The notes under the pieces: model-generated
Told to the model about the DNA's origin: nothing
Database searches by the model: none
What the model saw: the letters and a program-made list of their open reading frames with translations, nothing else
Translations under genes and position numbers: made by a program
In this document: positions 16,597-24,054 of the stretch, in pieces
Layout of the letters: each line of letters begins with the position of its first letter
Position numbering within the stretch: position 1 is the first letter of the stretch
Origin: CAYJBP01 sp964368605
GTDB taxonomy: Bacteria; Bacillota; Dehalobacteriia; UBA4068
DNA: 44,330 nucleotides
Assembly (NCBI GenBank): GCA_964368605.1
Contig: CAYJBP010000006.1
Coordinates: 1 to 44,330 of the forward strand
Direction of reading: 5' to 3'

Positions 16597-17823
16597 TTAA
16601 TTGCTTTCCTTAGCCTCTTCAATAAACGCTTCTAAACGATCCGCCTCAGGATCATTTTTTAGCTTGCGCTTAAATAATTCGCAATAATTGCGCACCCGTT
16701 TAGGAATCAACCCTGATGGGCGTACAATTAAAACAATTACCAAAAGCAAACCATAAATCAACTGAGCATAATCGGCAAAATCACGTAGCTTTTCGGTAAT
16801 AACCGTTAGCAAAAATGCGCCGACAACCACACCAATTGGATTGTCCATACCGCCTAAAATTACCATGCAAATAAATACCAAGGAGCGGGCAAAGGTAAAA
16901 TCATTTGGCCCTACAAAAGATACCAGGCTGGCATAAAGCGCACCACCAATACCGCAAAATACAGCACCAATAACAAAAGCAAATAGCTTATTTTTGGTAA
17001 TATCAACGCCTAAGCACTTAGCAGCAATCTCGTCTTGGGCAATATTATTAAGTGCTAAACCATAACGTGAAATATATATGCGCTGAGCAATATATACCAA
17101 TAAAACCAAGATTATCGAACAGAATATTAAATAGAAAAAATGTGGGACTAATTCTACACCAAAAATCGTATAATTATCATATAGGGAAAAAGGCCCGATA
17201 TTAAAAGACTTAACCCCACTAATGCCATTTGGCCCACCTAAAAAGGAAATATTGCGGATAAGCTGGGTAAAGGCTAATTGTAAAGCCATTGTTACTAATG
17301 ATAAATAATAACTTTTGGTTCTAAGAGTAGGCAATCCTACCAATAAACCGGCAAAGGCGCATAAAACAATTGCCATCAATAAGCCTAACCAAGGGCTAAC
17401 ACTTAATTTTACGGTAGCCACCGCCATCGAATAAGCACCAATGCCCATAAAGGCAGCCGGCGCAAAGTTTACCATATCGGTAGAGCCCATCTGAAAGTTT
17501 AAGCCCAAACAAACACAGGCATAAACAATGGCCATCACCGCAATATGTGATTCGTAACGGAAGGTGGATAGCAAAATAGGTACTGCTAATAAGCAGATAA
17601 AGGCGCTGATTAAAGCCGTTTTTTTATAGGCGATAAAGAGCGAAAAAGTTTTATTGATTAGGCCTTTTCTTTCCATATAAACCAGGCCTACAATTACCAA
17701 AACAACTATCGAAAGGCTAAACTGATAAGCCATACGCAGCATTAAAAAAGTAAGGCCAAAAAATAGAATATTACAGAGAATTACTAAAATTGGCCCGGGA
17801 AGAAAACGATTTAAAGTTTGCAT
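16597..17823 (-). CDS. livM: Branched-chain amino-acid ABC transporter permease LivM
   Basis: 408 residues, strongly hydrophobic, with about ten predicted membrane segments. The LivM loop region (GLPTLRTKSYYLSLVTMAL and NNIAQDEIAAKCLGVDITKNKLFAF) is clear. It forms the membrane channel with LivH. The C-terminus carries an extra charged tail rich in Lys and Glu after the RPSGLIPKR motif. A GGGGAGGAG site lies before the ATG. It is the last gene of the liv operon, 14 bases after livH. Confidence 0.92.
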   Translation of the reverse strand: MQTLNRFLPGPILVILCNILFFGLTFLMLRMAYQFSLSIVVLVIVGLVYMERKGLINKTFSLFIAYKKTALISAFICLLAVPILLSTFRYESHIAVMAIVYACVCLGLNFQMGSTDMVNFAPAAFMGIGAYSMAVATVKLSVSPWLGLLMAIVLCAFAGLLVGLPTLRTKSYYLSLVTMALQLAFTQLIRNISFLGGPNGISGVKSFNIGPFSLYDNYTIFGVELVPHFFYLIFCSIILVLLVYIAQRIYISRYGLALNNIAQDEIAAKCLGVDITKNKLFAFVIGAVFCGIGGALYASLVSFVGPNDFTFARSLVFICMVILGGMDNPIGVVVGAFLLTVITEKLRDFADYAQLIYGLLLVIVLIVRPSGLIPKRVRNYCELFKRKLKNDPEADRLEAFIEEAKESN

Positions 17824-17837
17824 AATTTGCTCCTCCC

Positions 17838-18806
17838 CTAAACTTTCTCAACACTTTTTTCGCCAATAATGCCTTCGGGCTTAAAGACGATAAAGACAAC
17901 AACCAAGACAAAAGCAACAATGCTGGCATAGGCCGTACCACCCGGCACATAGCCGGAGAAAAATACTTCGACAAAGCCCAAAAACATGCCGCCGATAATT
18001 GCGCCCCAGGTATTACGCAAACCGCCAACTACAGCCGCCGAAAAGCCTTTAGCACCATACATAGCACCATTATCAAAAGTCATCAGTCGCTGATAATTTC
18101 CAAGTAAAAAGCCACTAATGGCCAGCAAAATTCCGCCGATAATAAAGGTAATAATTACCGTGCGGTTTACATTAACCCCGGTTATTAAGGCTAAATCCTT
18201 ATTTTGCGATATAGCTTGCATCGATAAACCCATCTTGGTTTTATTTAGGAAAAAGAATAAAAGCACTAAAATCGCTACCGTGATAATAATAATTGTTATA
18301 TTGCGGCTATCAACAGTGCCATTAGGCATCAATAAAGAAGGAAAACCCTGCGGATTACGACCACTAACCACTGTAACGGCCTCGGTTCCGGCCACAGCAA
18401 CTGCCGAAGACACTGCATTTACGCTAGGCATAAATAATAAACCCAAGATTTCTTTAATTACCGTACCCAAAGCAATGGTGCTTAATAAAGGCATTAAAGC
18501 CGATGCATTAGCAAAGGGACGAATCGAAAAACGATAGGCGGTTAAGCCTAAGGCCACACAGAATAAAGCACCAATGGCCAATAAAAGCATTACACAAACC
18601 ACAAAGGGCAGTGTATCAAAAAGGCCGGCACTTTGCATTACCGCATAAGCACCGATAATCGAAAATGAACCAAATATAGCAATATCGCCGCAGCAAAATA
18701 CTACTACATCCATCACGCCAAAAAATAGCGAAAAGCCAATAGCTACCAGGGTATAGGTGCAGCCTAATAGTATTGCACTCATAAATAAGCCCCAGAAAAA
18801 TTCCAT
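17838..18806 (-). CDS. livH: Branched-chain amino-acid ABC transporter permease LivH
   Basis: 322 residues, polytopic membrane protein. The N-terminus GCTYTLVAIGFSLFFGVMDVVVF and the late block FSAAVVGGLRNTWGAIIGGMFLGFVE are LivH hallmarks, and the end FIVFKPEGIIGE is typical. AAGGAG precedes the ATG. It sits after livJ across a stem-loop-containing gap. An unusual Thr/Val/Ser-rich loop (about residues 125-170) lies between predicted helices. Substrate cannot be fixed by sequence: relatives move leucine, isoleucine, valine, other amino acids or urea. Confidence 0.92.
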   Translation of the reverse strand: MEFFWGLFMSAILLGCTYTLVAIGFSLFFGVMDVVVFCCGDIAIFGSFSIIGAYAVMQSAGLFDTLPFVVCVMLLLAIGALFCVALGLTAYRFSIRPFANASALMPLLSTIALGTVIKEILGLLFMPSVNAVSSAVAVAGTEAVTVVSGRNPQGFPSLLMPNGTVDSRNITIIIITVAILVLLFFFLNKTKMGLSMQAISQNKDLALITGVNVNRTVIITFIIGGILLAISGFLLGNYQRLMTFDNGAMYGAKGFSAAVVGGLRNTWGAIIGGMFLGFVEVFFSGYVPGGTAYASIVAFVLVVVFIVFKPEGIIGEKSVEKV

Positions 18807-18847
18807 AATGCCACTCCTTACCTTGTAGAGTAATTACAGCTATAGTT

Positions 18848-18873
18848 GGGCTGCGACAATTTTGCCGCAGCCC
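18848..18873 (-). other. Intercistronic stem-loop between livJ and livH
   Basis: GGGCTGCG (18848-18855) pairs perfectly with CGCAGCCC (18866-18873). No T-tract follows on the minus strand, so it looks like an mRNA-processing or stability structure rather than a full terminator. It lies 10 bases past the livJ stop. Confidence 0.6.
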
Positions 18874-18882
18874 TTAAATTAA

Positions 18883-20139
18883 TTACTTACCGCCAAACAT
18901 ACGAGTTTCGTCGGCATATTCGGAATTAGCAAGCGGTACCCAAGCACCATCTTGAGCTACATTAAGGAAAGAGGCCACATTGGTAGTCTGACCGATTTCG
19001 TTAAAGGTAGTGGTACCCATAATACCGGTGGTTTCGCTGGCATTAATTGCATCGCGCATAGCTTCGGCAGTTGGGGCATCGCCGCAGGCACGCAAGGCAT
19101 TAAGCAGGATTAAAGCTGCTTCATAAGCATAAGGGGTATAGGCGCCAATCGGCTCGGCATAACCTTTAGCTTCATAACGCTCGATAAAGGCAGCGCCTTC
19201 TTCGCTATCGGCCAAGATGATACCGGGGCTTACGATTAAAGAACCCTCGGCAGCTTCGGCGCCGATTTTAAAGAAGTCTTCGGTTTTCATGCCGGAAATA
19301 CCGGTGAAAAGAATATCGGTAACACCGGCTTCATAAAGCTGACGCTTTAACTGAGAACCGATATTTACGGTGCTACCACAATAAACGGCTTTAGCACCGC
19401 TGGCTTTAATTCTTTGAACTACCGCACTTAAATCGGCGGTATCTTCTTGCACTTGCTCCTCACCTAAGGGGGTAATGCCACGAGCTTCTAATTCGGCCTT
19501 AAAGGCTTCAAAGTTGCCGCTACCATAAGAGCCAACATCCGATACGATAAACCAATCGGTATAACCCATCTCATCCAAAACCATTTCGGCTAAGGGGATA
19601 TTCTCTTGCTTATCGGTGGGTGCCGAACGGGTAATCCACGGCACATTATCGGCATTGGTTAAGCTTTCGCGGATAGCGCCCCAAATCAAAAGCGGCACTT
19701 CGGCTTGCTTAAATACCGGGATCGAAGCTTCGGCCGGGCCGGAATTCCAAAAGCCGGTAGCAGCAACAACTGCCGAATCGGCAACGATTTGATTAGCACC
19801 GGCTACGGCAACGCTTTCGGTGCTTTGATCGTCAACTTCGATTACTTCGATAGTATAAGGGAATTCGCCGCTGGCATTGGCTTCTTCAATAGCCATCATA
19901 AAAGCATTACGGGCGGCAGCGCCTTCGGCGGCATTAGGGCCGGTAATTGGGCCTAAAAAGCCGATTTTTACGGTTTCGGCAGCAGCGGTCGGTTCTTCGG
20001 CAGGCTCATCACCGGTTGGTTCTTCAGCAGCAGGATCATCGGTAGCAGGCTCTTCGCCCCCACCACAAGCACTAAGCAATAAAGCAACGGAAAGTAGAGC
20101 CATCAACATAAGTAATAACCATTTTGATTTTTTTAACAT
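18883..20139 (-). CDS. livJ: Branched-chain amino-acid ABC transporter substrate-binding lipoprotein LivJ
   Basis: 418 residues. The N-terminus is a lipoprotein signal with lipobox LLSAC (Cys25), followed by a long low-complexity linker of Glu, Pro, Ala, Asp and Thr (about 26-55). A type I periplasmic-binding-protein fold then starts with TVKIGFLGPITGPNAAEG. The protein should be lipid-anchored outside the membrane and hand substrate to LivHM. GAGGAGG lies before the ATG. It is flanked on both sides by stem-loops, which may uncouple its abundance from the permease and ATPase genes. Confidence 0.93.
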   Translation of the reverse strand: MLKKSKWLLLMLMALLSVALLLSACGGGEEPATDDPAAEEPTGDEPAEEPTAAAETVKIGFLGPITGPNAAEGAAARNAFMMAIEEANASGEFPYTIEVIEVDDQSTESVAVAGANQIVADSAVVAATGFWNSGPAEASIPVFKQAEVPLLIWGAIRESLTNADNVPWITRSAPTDKQENIPLAEMVLDEMGYTDWFIVSDVGSYGSGNFEAFKAELEARGITPLGEEQVQEDTADLSAVVQRIKASGAKAVYCGSTVNIGSQLKRQLYEAGVTDILFTGISGMKTEDFFKIGAEAAEGSLIVSPGIILADSEEGAAFIERYEAKGYAEPIGAYTPYAYEAALILLNALRACGDAPTAEAMRDAINASETTGIMGTTTFNEIGQTTNVASFLNVAQDGAWVPLANSEYADETRMFGGK

Positions 20140-20171
20140 AGTATTCCTCCTCTTTTTTATTTATTGTAAAA

Positions 20172-20193
20172 TTATAGCGATTTAAAGCTATAA
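20172..20193 (-). other. Intercistronic stem-loop upstream of livJ
   Basis: TTATAGC (20172-20178) and GCTATAA (20187-20193) are perfect 7-base arms around an AT-rich 8-base loop, in the 67-base gap between livF and livJ. There is no T-tract. Possible processing or partial attenuation site. Confidence 0.4.
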
Positions 20194-20206
20194 CTAAACA
20201 AACAAT

Positions 20207-20920
20207 TTACATAACCGGGTTTTCCACAAATTTACTTTTTCCAATTTCCTCACTGCTACCATTAAAGATTATCATCCCTTTTTGAATAATATAGCCGCTG
20301 GTAGCTACCGATAAAGCCTTAGTGGCATTTTGCTCTACCAAAAGAATACTCATTTTTTCGGCGGCTAGTTTTTTGATAATCGCAAACACTTCCTCCACCA
20401 TAATTGGGGCTAAGCCTAGGGATGGTTCATCCAAAATCAAAAGCTTGGGCTTATTGATAACCGCCCTGGCTATGGCTAGCATAGTACGCTCGCCGCCGGA
20501 TAAGGTACCGGCCTTTTGCTGCAAACGCTCTTTTAAAATGGGGAAGGATTGATAAATTTCCTGCAAGCGCTGTTCTTTAACAGCCGGGTCTTTAATATAA
20601 TAGGCACCCATTTTTAGATTACGATCAACCGTCATTTTTTGAAAAGAGCCAAAGGCCGATGCCGAAACGGCAATCCCCTGCTCTACCCGTTTATGTGATG
20701 GCCAATCGTCGATATTTGCTCCGGCTAAACTAATATGCCCTTGATCGGCTTTTACCATATTTAAAATAGCCTTAACCAGCGTAGTTTTACCGGCACCATT
20801 AGCACCTAATACGCAGCAAACCTGGCCTTCGGGCACATCCAGGCTAACATCTTGCAGCATAGGGATGCGGCCATAGCTGGTATATAAGCCTTGGATTTGC
20901 AAAATATTCTGCTCGCTCAT
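20207..20920 (-). CDS. livF: Branched-chain amino-acid ABC transporter ATP-binding protein LivF
   Basis: 237 residues. Walker A is GANGAGKTT (about 38-46), the signature motif is LSGGERTMLAIARA, and Walker B is LLILDEPSLGLAP, the LivF-type ending. The H-loop His is replaced in context by the LLVEQNATKAL segment normal for LivF. It supplies one of the two ATPase subunits. Its ATG overlaps the stop of livG by 4 bases (ATGA), so the two subunits are translated together. Confidence 0.95.
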   Translation of the reverse strand: MSEQNILQIQGLYTSYGRIPMLQDVSLDVPEGQVCCVLGANGAGKTTLVKAILNMVKADQGHISLAGANIDDWPSHKRVEQGIAVSASAFGSFQKMTVDRNLKMGAYYIKDPAVKEQRLQEIYQSFPILKERLQQKAGTLSGGERTMLAIARAVINKPKLLILDEPSLGLAPIMVEEVFAIIKKLAAEKMSILLVEQNATKALSVATSGYIIQKGMIIFNGSSEEIGKSKFVENPVM

Positions 20921-21693
20921 ACCGCCTCGCCTCCTAAATAAGCATTGATAACTCCTTGATCGCTGATAATATCATGATATGAACCCTCGGCAATTTTTTC
21001 GCCGGCATTAAATACCACAATCCGATCCGGCACTTTTTCCATAACCTGCATATCATGTTCGATGATAATAATGCAGATATTTTCAATTTTTTCTTTAATT
21101 TTGCCGATATCATCCATCATCTGCATGGTTTCTTCATCGTTTAGGCCTGCTGTTGGTTCATCCAATAATAAAATGGCCGGATGGCCGACCAAAGCACGGC
21201 TAATTTCAATGCGCCTGCGATCGATATGGGGAATATTTTTGGTTAATTCATAGCGCTTATTTAATAATTGCGGATTAAAGTAATTGAGCATATCCATGGA
21301 TTCTTGTAATTGTTGATAAATTTCCTGGTCGGTTTTTTTAGGGCGAACAATAGCATCAAGCAAAGTGGCTTGTGTTTTGGTATGTAGGCCGATAAGAATA
21401 TTATCCGCAACCGAAAGTTCCCAGCATAGACGGCTGCTTTGATAAGTTCTGGCCATCCCCTTTTTAAAGATTTGCTCGGCCTTTAGGCCTGTAATATCTT
21501 CATTATTCAAAAGAACCTTACCACCGGTGGCGCTATAAATGCCACTGATAATATTCAAAAATGTGGTTTTGCCGGAACCATTAGGCCCAATTAAGCCGAT
21601 GGTTTCTTGCTGCTTGATTACAAAATCCACATCCCTTACCGCCCATAGGCCGCCAAAGTTAATCGAGATTTTTTGTGTTTCCAGTAAAGCCAT
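20917..21693 (-). CDS. livG: Branched-chain amino-acid ABC transporter ATP-binding protein LivG
   Basis: 258 residues. Walker A is GPNGSGKTT (about 36-44) and Walker B is ILLLDEPTAGLNDEE, with the LivG-like IIIEHDMQVM ending in the H-loop. The signature region reads IDRRRIEISRAL rather than the usual LSxGQQ pattern (relatives have YGxQRRLEIARAL), a modest divergence. A GGGAGG site precedes the ATG. It is the promoter-proximal gene of the operon, transcribed away from marR across a 468-base gap. Confidence 0.94.
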   Translation of the reverse strand: MALLETQKISINFGGLWAVRDVDFVIKQQETIGLIGPNGSGKTTFLNIISGIYSATGGKVLLNNEDITGLKAEQIFKKGMARTYQSSRLCWELSVADNILIGLHTKTQATLLDAIVRPKKTDQEIYQQLQESMDMLNYFNPQLLNKRYELTKNIPHIDRRRIEISRALVGHPAILLLDEPTAGLNDEETMQMMDDIGKIKEKIENICIIIIEHDMQVMEKVPDRIVVFNAGEKIAEGSYHDIISDQGVINAYLGGEAV

Positions 21694-22058
21694 AAATCAA
21701 CCTCCCTAAGCCCACTAGTCTAATAATTTAGATTGCTAAATTATTTAATCAGCAGATTACTATTTATTTAAAAGTTAATAACAAAACAGGATTACTGTAT
21801 GCAAGTATATTTTAATATACTATTCTATCTATATTTCAATTATCCTCCCTCGTTGCTTAAATTCGACATATTGTAACAAAATTTTCACCCTTAACAGGTA
21901 ATAATTAAAAAAATTTAATTATTTTTTTGCTTATATTATATATATATTTTTTACATGTTTTTTTATGCACTTTATTTGTCCTTTATAAAAATAAGCCTTT
22001 TAAGCTCTAATTTGTTAAAAATATTTATACAAAATTTTAAAAAAATTTTGCTAAACTC

Positions 22059-22087
22059 TTGACAAATCAAAATAGTTAAGCTAAAAT
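22059..22087 (+). promoter_or_regulatory. Near-consensus promoter of marR-MATE
   Basis: TTGACA, exactly 17 bases, then TAAAAT. This is the strongest sigma-A promoter in the window. Transcription should start near 22094, inside an array of TTAAG half-sites and just before the 34-bp palindrome, so repression by a dimeric regulator would be efficient. Confidence 0.8.
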
Positions 22088-22100
22088 ACTTAAGCAAAAG

Positions 22101-22134
22101 TAATTAAGTAAAAATAATTATTTTTACTTAATTA
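22101..22134. promoter_or_regulatory. 34-bp perfect palindrome, likely MarR operator
   Basis: TAATTAAGTAAAAATAA is followed immediately by its exact reverse complement, centred between 22117 and 22118. It lies between the promoter and the marR start codon. Two upstream TTAAGC half-sites (22076 and 22090) are in phase at 14-bp steps with the TTAAGT half-site at 22104. MarR-family proteins bind such palindromes and usually repress their own operons; binding here is inferred. Confidence 0.65.
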
Positions 22135-22161
22135 TTACTATTTGTTGAAAGGACTAAAAAA

Positions 22162-22623
22162 ATGAGCGAAAAATTAATTAAAATTCTCGATAAATTTTGC
22201 CATGATTTATCCATAGCCGAATTGCAATCTGTTTATCAAAAAAGGGAAAGTGCAGATTTATCCTATCATGATACTCTATATTTAAATATTATAGCGGCGC
22301 ATCCTTATCGCTATACGGCTAGCCAAATTGCCGATTTACTAAAGGTTAGCCGCCCGGCCATTACCCAAAAAATTAATGAGCTTAGTAAAAAAGGCTATAT
22401 TATCCGTAAGCAAAGCCCCACTGATAAACGGCTATTTTATTTAGCACCCAATGAGCAAAAAGATTATTTTATGCCCGAGCATTATGAAAAGGAGCTTAAA
22501 GTTAGCAAAATGATTATCGAAAAATTTGGCATGGAACAATTTGATCAATTATGTATAATGCTAGAATTTTTATCAGATGCCTTATATAATGAAAAAGTTT
22601 TAGGAGAAAAAAATGACCAGTAA
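22162..22623 (+). CDS. MarR-family transcriptional regulator
   Basis: 153 residues with the MarR winged-helix layout: dimerisation helices at both ends, a helix-turn-helix at about 50-73 (TASQIADLLKVSRPAITQKINEL), and a beta wing with the family motif KQSPTDKRLFYL (D-R pair, about 84-95). MarR proteins commonly repress an adjacent transporter and are released by a small ligand. A GAAAGGA site precedes the ATG. The stop overlaps the start of the MATE gene by 11 bases. A palindrome in its own leader suggests autorepression. Confidence 0.9.
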   Translation: MSEKLIKILDKFCHDLSIAELQSVYQKRESADLSYHDTLYLNIIAAHPYRYTASQIADLLKVSRPAITQKINELSKKGYIIRKQSPTDKRLFYLAPNEQKDYFMPEHYEKELKVSKMIIEKFGMEQFDQLCIMLEFLSDALYNEKVLGEKNDQ

Positions 22624-23950
22624 TCCGCTCGCTCAACAATTTACCTTAAAATCCCTTTTAAAGTTTACTTTACCAAGCATATTTATGATGCTATTTATGT
22701 CTACCTATTCCATTATCGACGGCGTATTTGTGGCAAGCTTAGTTGGCGAAGAGGCTTTGGCCGCTACCAATATTATCATGCCCTTATTGGGCATTCTGAT
22801 GGCCTTGGCCTTAATGTTTGCCACCGGCGGCAATGCCATTATTGCCAAATTTATGGGCGAAGGCAAGCCCAAAGAGGCTTGCCAATTTATGACGATTATC
22901 TATATTATTGGGGCAGCTTTAGGGTTAATTTTTAGCATTTTTACCATTGTTTTATCCGATCAAATGCTTAATGCTTTAAGCGTTAGCGAGGATCTTTATC
23001 CTTATGCCAAAGATTATTTGCTAAGCCTGGCTGCCTTTGCCGCCCCTATCTTCTTTCAGATATTTATCCAATCATTTATAGTTACGGTTGGCCGCCCCGG
23101 CCTGGGCTTAATTTTGAGCTTAACAGGTGGGATAATCAATATCATCCTCGATTATCTGCTTATTTCGCCTAATTTTGCCGATTTAGGCATTACCGGAGCA
23201 GGCCTTGCAACCGGTATTGGTAATTCTGTGCCCGGGATTATTGGTGTATTTTATTTAGCATTTAATAAAAAAAGTGAATTGCGATTTATGAAGCCAAATA
23301 TCAATCTTAAATTGATTGGTCAAAGCATGTTTAATGGTTCTTCCGAATTGGTTGGTTCTTTGGCTACCTCGATTACTACCATGATGTTCAATTTTATCCT
23401 ACTTGATATAGCCGGCTCGGCCGGGGTGGCCGCCATTAGCGTTATTCTTTATATTCAAATGTTCCAAAATGCTATTTACATGGGCTTTAGCATGGGGGTA
23501 GCACCGATTATTGCTTTTAAGTTCGGCGAAAAGAATCGCCAAGCTTTACAAAGTATTATCAAGCAAAGCCTTAAAGTTATTGCCGCAGCCTCGCTGATTG
23601 TTATTAGCTTAACTCTTGTTTTTGCCGATCAGGCCATTGGTATTTTTATTGATCAGGCTAGCCCAACCTTTGACCTGGCTAAAAATGGCTTATTGCTTTT
23701 CTTGCCTGCTTACCTATTTATGGGCTTTAATATTTTTCTTTCCTCTATGTTTACTTCCCTTTCAAACGGTAAGGTATCGGCCGCCATCTCGGTGGCTCGT
23801 AGCCTGGTGTTTATTGTGATTTCTTTGCTTATTTTACCTTTAATTTGGGGTATTAATGGGGTTTGGTTAGCTGTTCCTGTTGCCGAATTTTTGGCAATTA
23901 TTGTGGCTTATTACTTTTATAAAGCACATAGACATAATTATGGTTATTAA
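22613..23950 (+). CDS. MATE-family multidrug/cation efflux transporter
   Basis: 445 residues with twelve predicted membrane segments and MATE features: the start PSIFMMLFMSTYSIIDGVFVASLVGEEALAA, the GGNAIIAKFMGEG loop, and a matching second half (SGSAGVAAISVILY and GVAPIIAFKFGEKN). MATE pumps export cationic drugs or metabolites in exchange for Na+ or H+. AGGAG lies before the ATG. It overlaps marR, so the regulator probably controls it. The substrate is not predictable. Confidence 0.92.
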   Translation: MTSNPLAQQFTLKSLLKFTLPSIFMMLFMSTYSIIDGVFVASLVGEEALAATNIIMPLLGILMALALMFATGGNAIIAKFMGEGKPKEACQFMTIIYIIGAALGLIFSIFTIVLSDQMLNALSVSEDLYPYAKDYLLSLAAFAAPIFFQIFIQSFIVTVGRPGLGLILSLTGGIINIILDYLLISPNFADLGITGAGLATGIGNSVPGIIGVFYLAFNKKSELRFMKPNINLKLIGQSMFNGSSELVGSLATSITTMMFNFILLDIAGSAGVAAISVILYIQMFQNAIYMGFSMGVAPIIAFKFGEKNRQALQSIIKQSLKVIAAASLIVISLTLVFADQAIGIFIDQASPTFDLAKNGLLLFLPAYLFMGFNIFLSSMFTSLSNGKVSAAISVARSLVFIVISLLILPLIWGINGVWLAVPVAEFLAIIVAYYFYKAHRHNYGY

Positions 23951-23983
23951 AAATATGGTGGCTCTGCCCCCCCCCACCCCCGC

Positions 23984-24002
23984 AATTTTTTTATAAAAAA
24001 TT
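23984..24002. repeat. AT-rich hairpin, second half of bipartite element (copy D, minus orientation)
   Basis: AATTTTTT and AAAAAATT arms close to a perfect hairpin. Read on the minus strand it follows the terminator hairpin 24015-24047 after a TTAAACTTTT linker, the same order and spacing as copies A and C. Confidence 0.5.
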
Positions 24003-24014
24003 GAGTAAAAGTTT

Positions 24015-24049
24015 AAGGGGCTATCGCAATTTTTGCGATAGCCCCTTTT
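24015..24049. terminator. Bidirectional terminator between MATE and PBP genes
   Basis: 15-bp perfect arms (24015-24029 and 24033-24047) with a 3-base T loop. The plus strand continues with TTTT to 24049, and the minus strand leads into TTAAACTTTT. It sits between convergent genes, ending 8 bases before the PBP stop codon, and can end both transcripts. Confidence 0.8.
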
Positions 24050-24054
24050 AAGTC

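Larger units (their letters stand above)
21694..22161. other. Divergent intergenic region livG / marR
   Basis: 468 bases without a gene, extremely AT-rich. The marR side holds a near-consensus promoter and a 34-bp palindrome (separate entries). The livG side has an imperfect dyad AGTATAT-N4-ATATACT (21804-21821) and a possible extended -10 TGTTACAAT on the minus strand near 21870, with only a weak -35. I see no T-box, riboswitch or small ORF with a ribosome site. Confidence 0.6.

Noticed and set aside
18118..18537. A 139-codon plus-strand frame opposite livH
   Set aside because: Antisense shadow of a hydrophobic protein gene; Lys/Thr/Ile-rich low-complexity translation, no Shine-Dalgarno.
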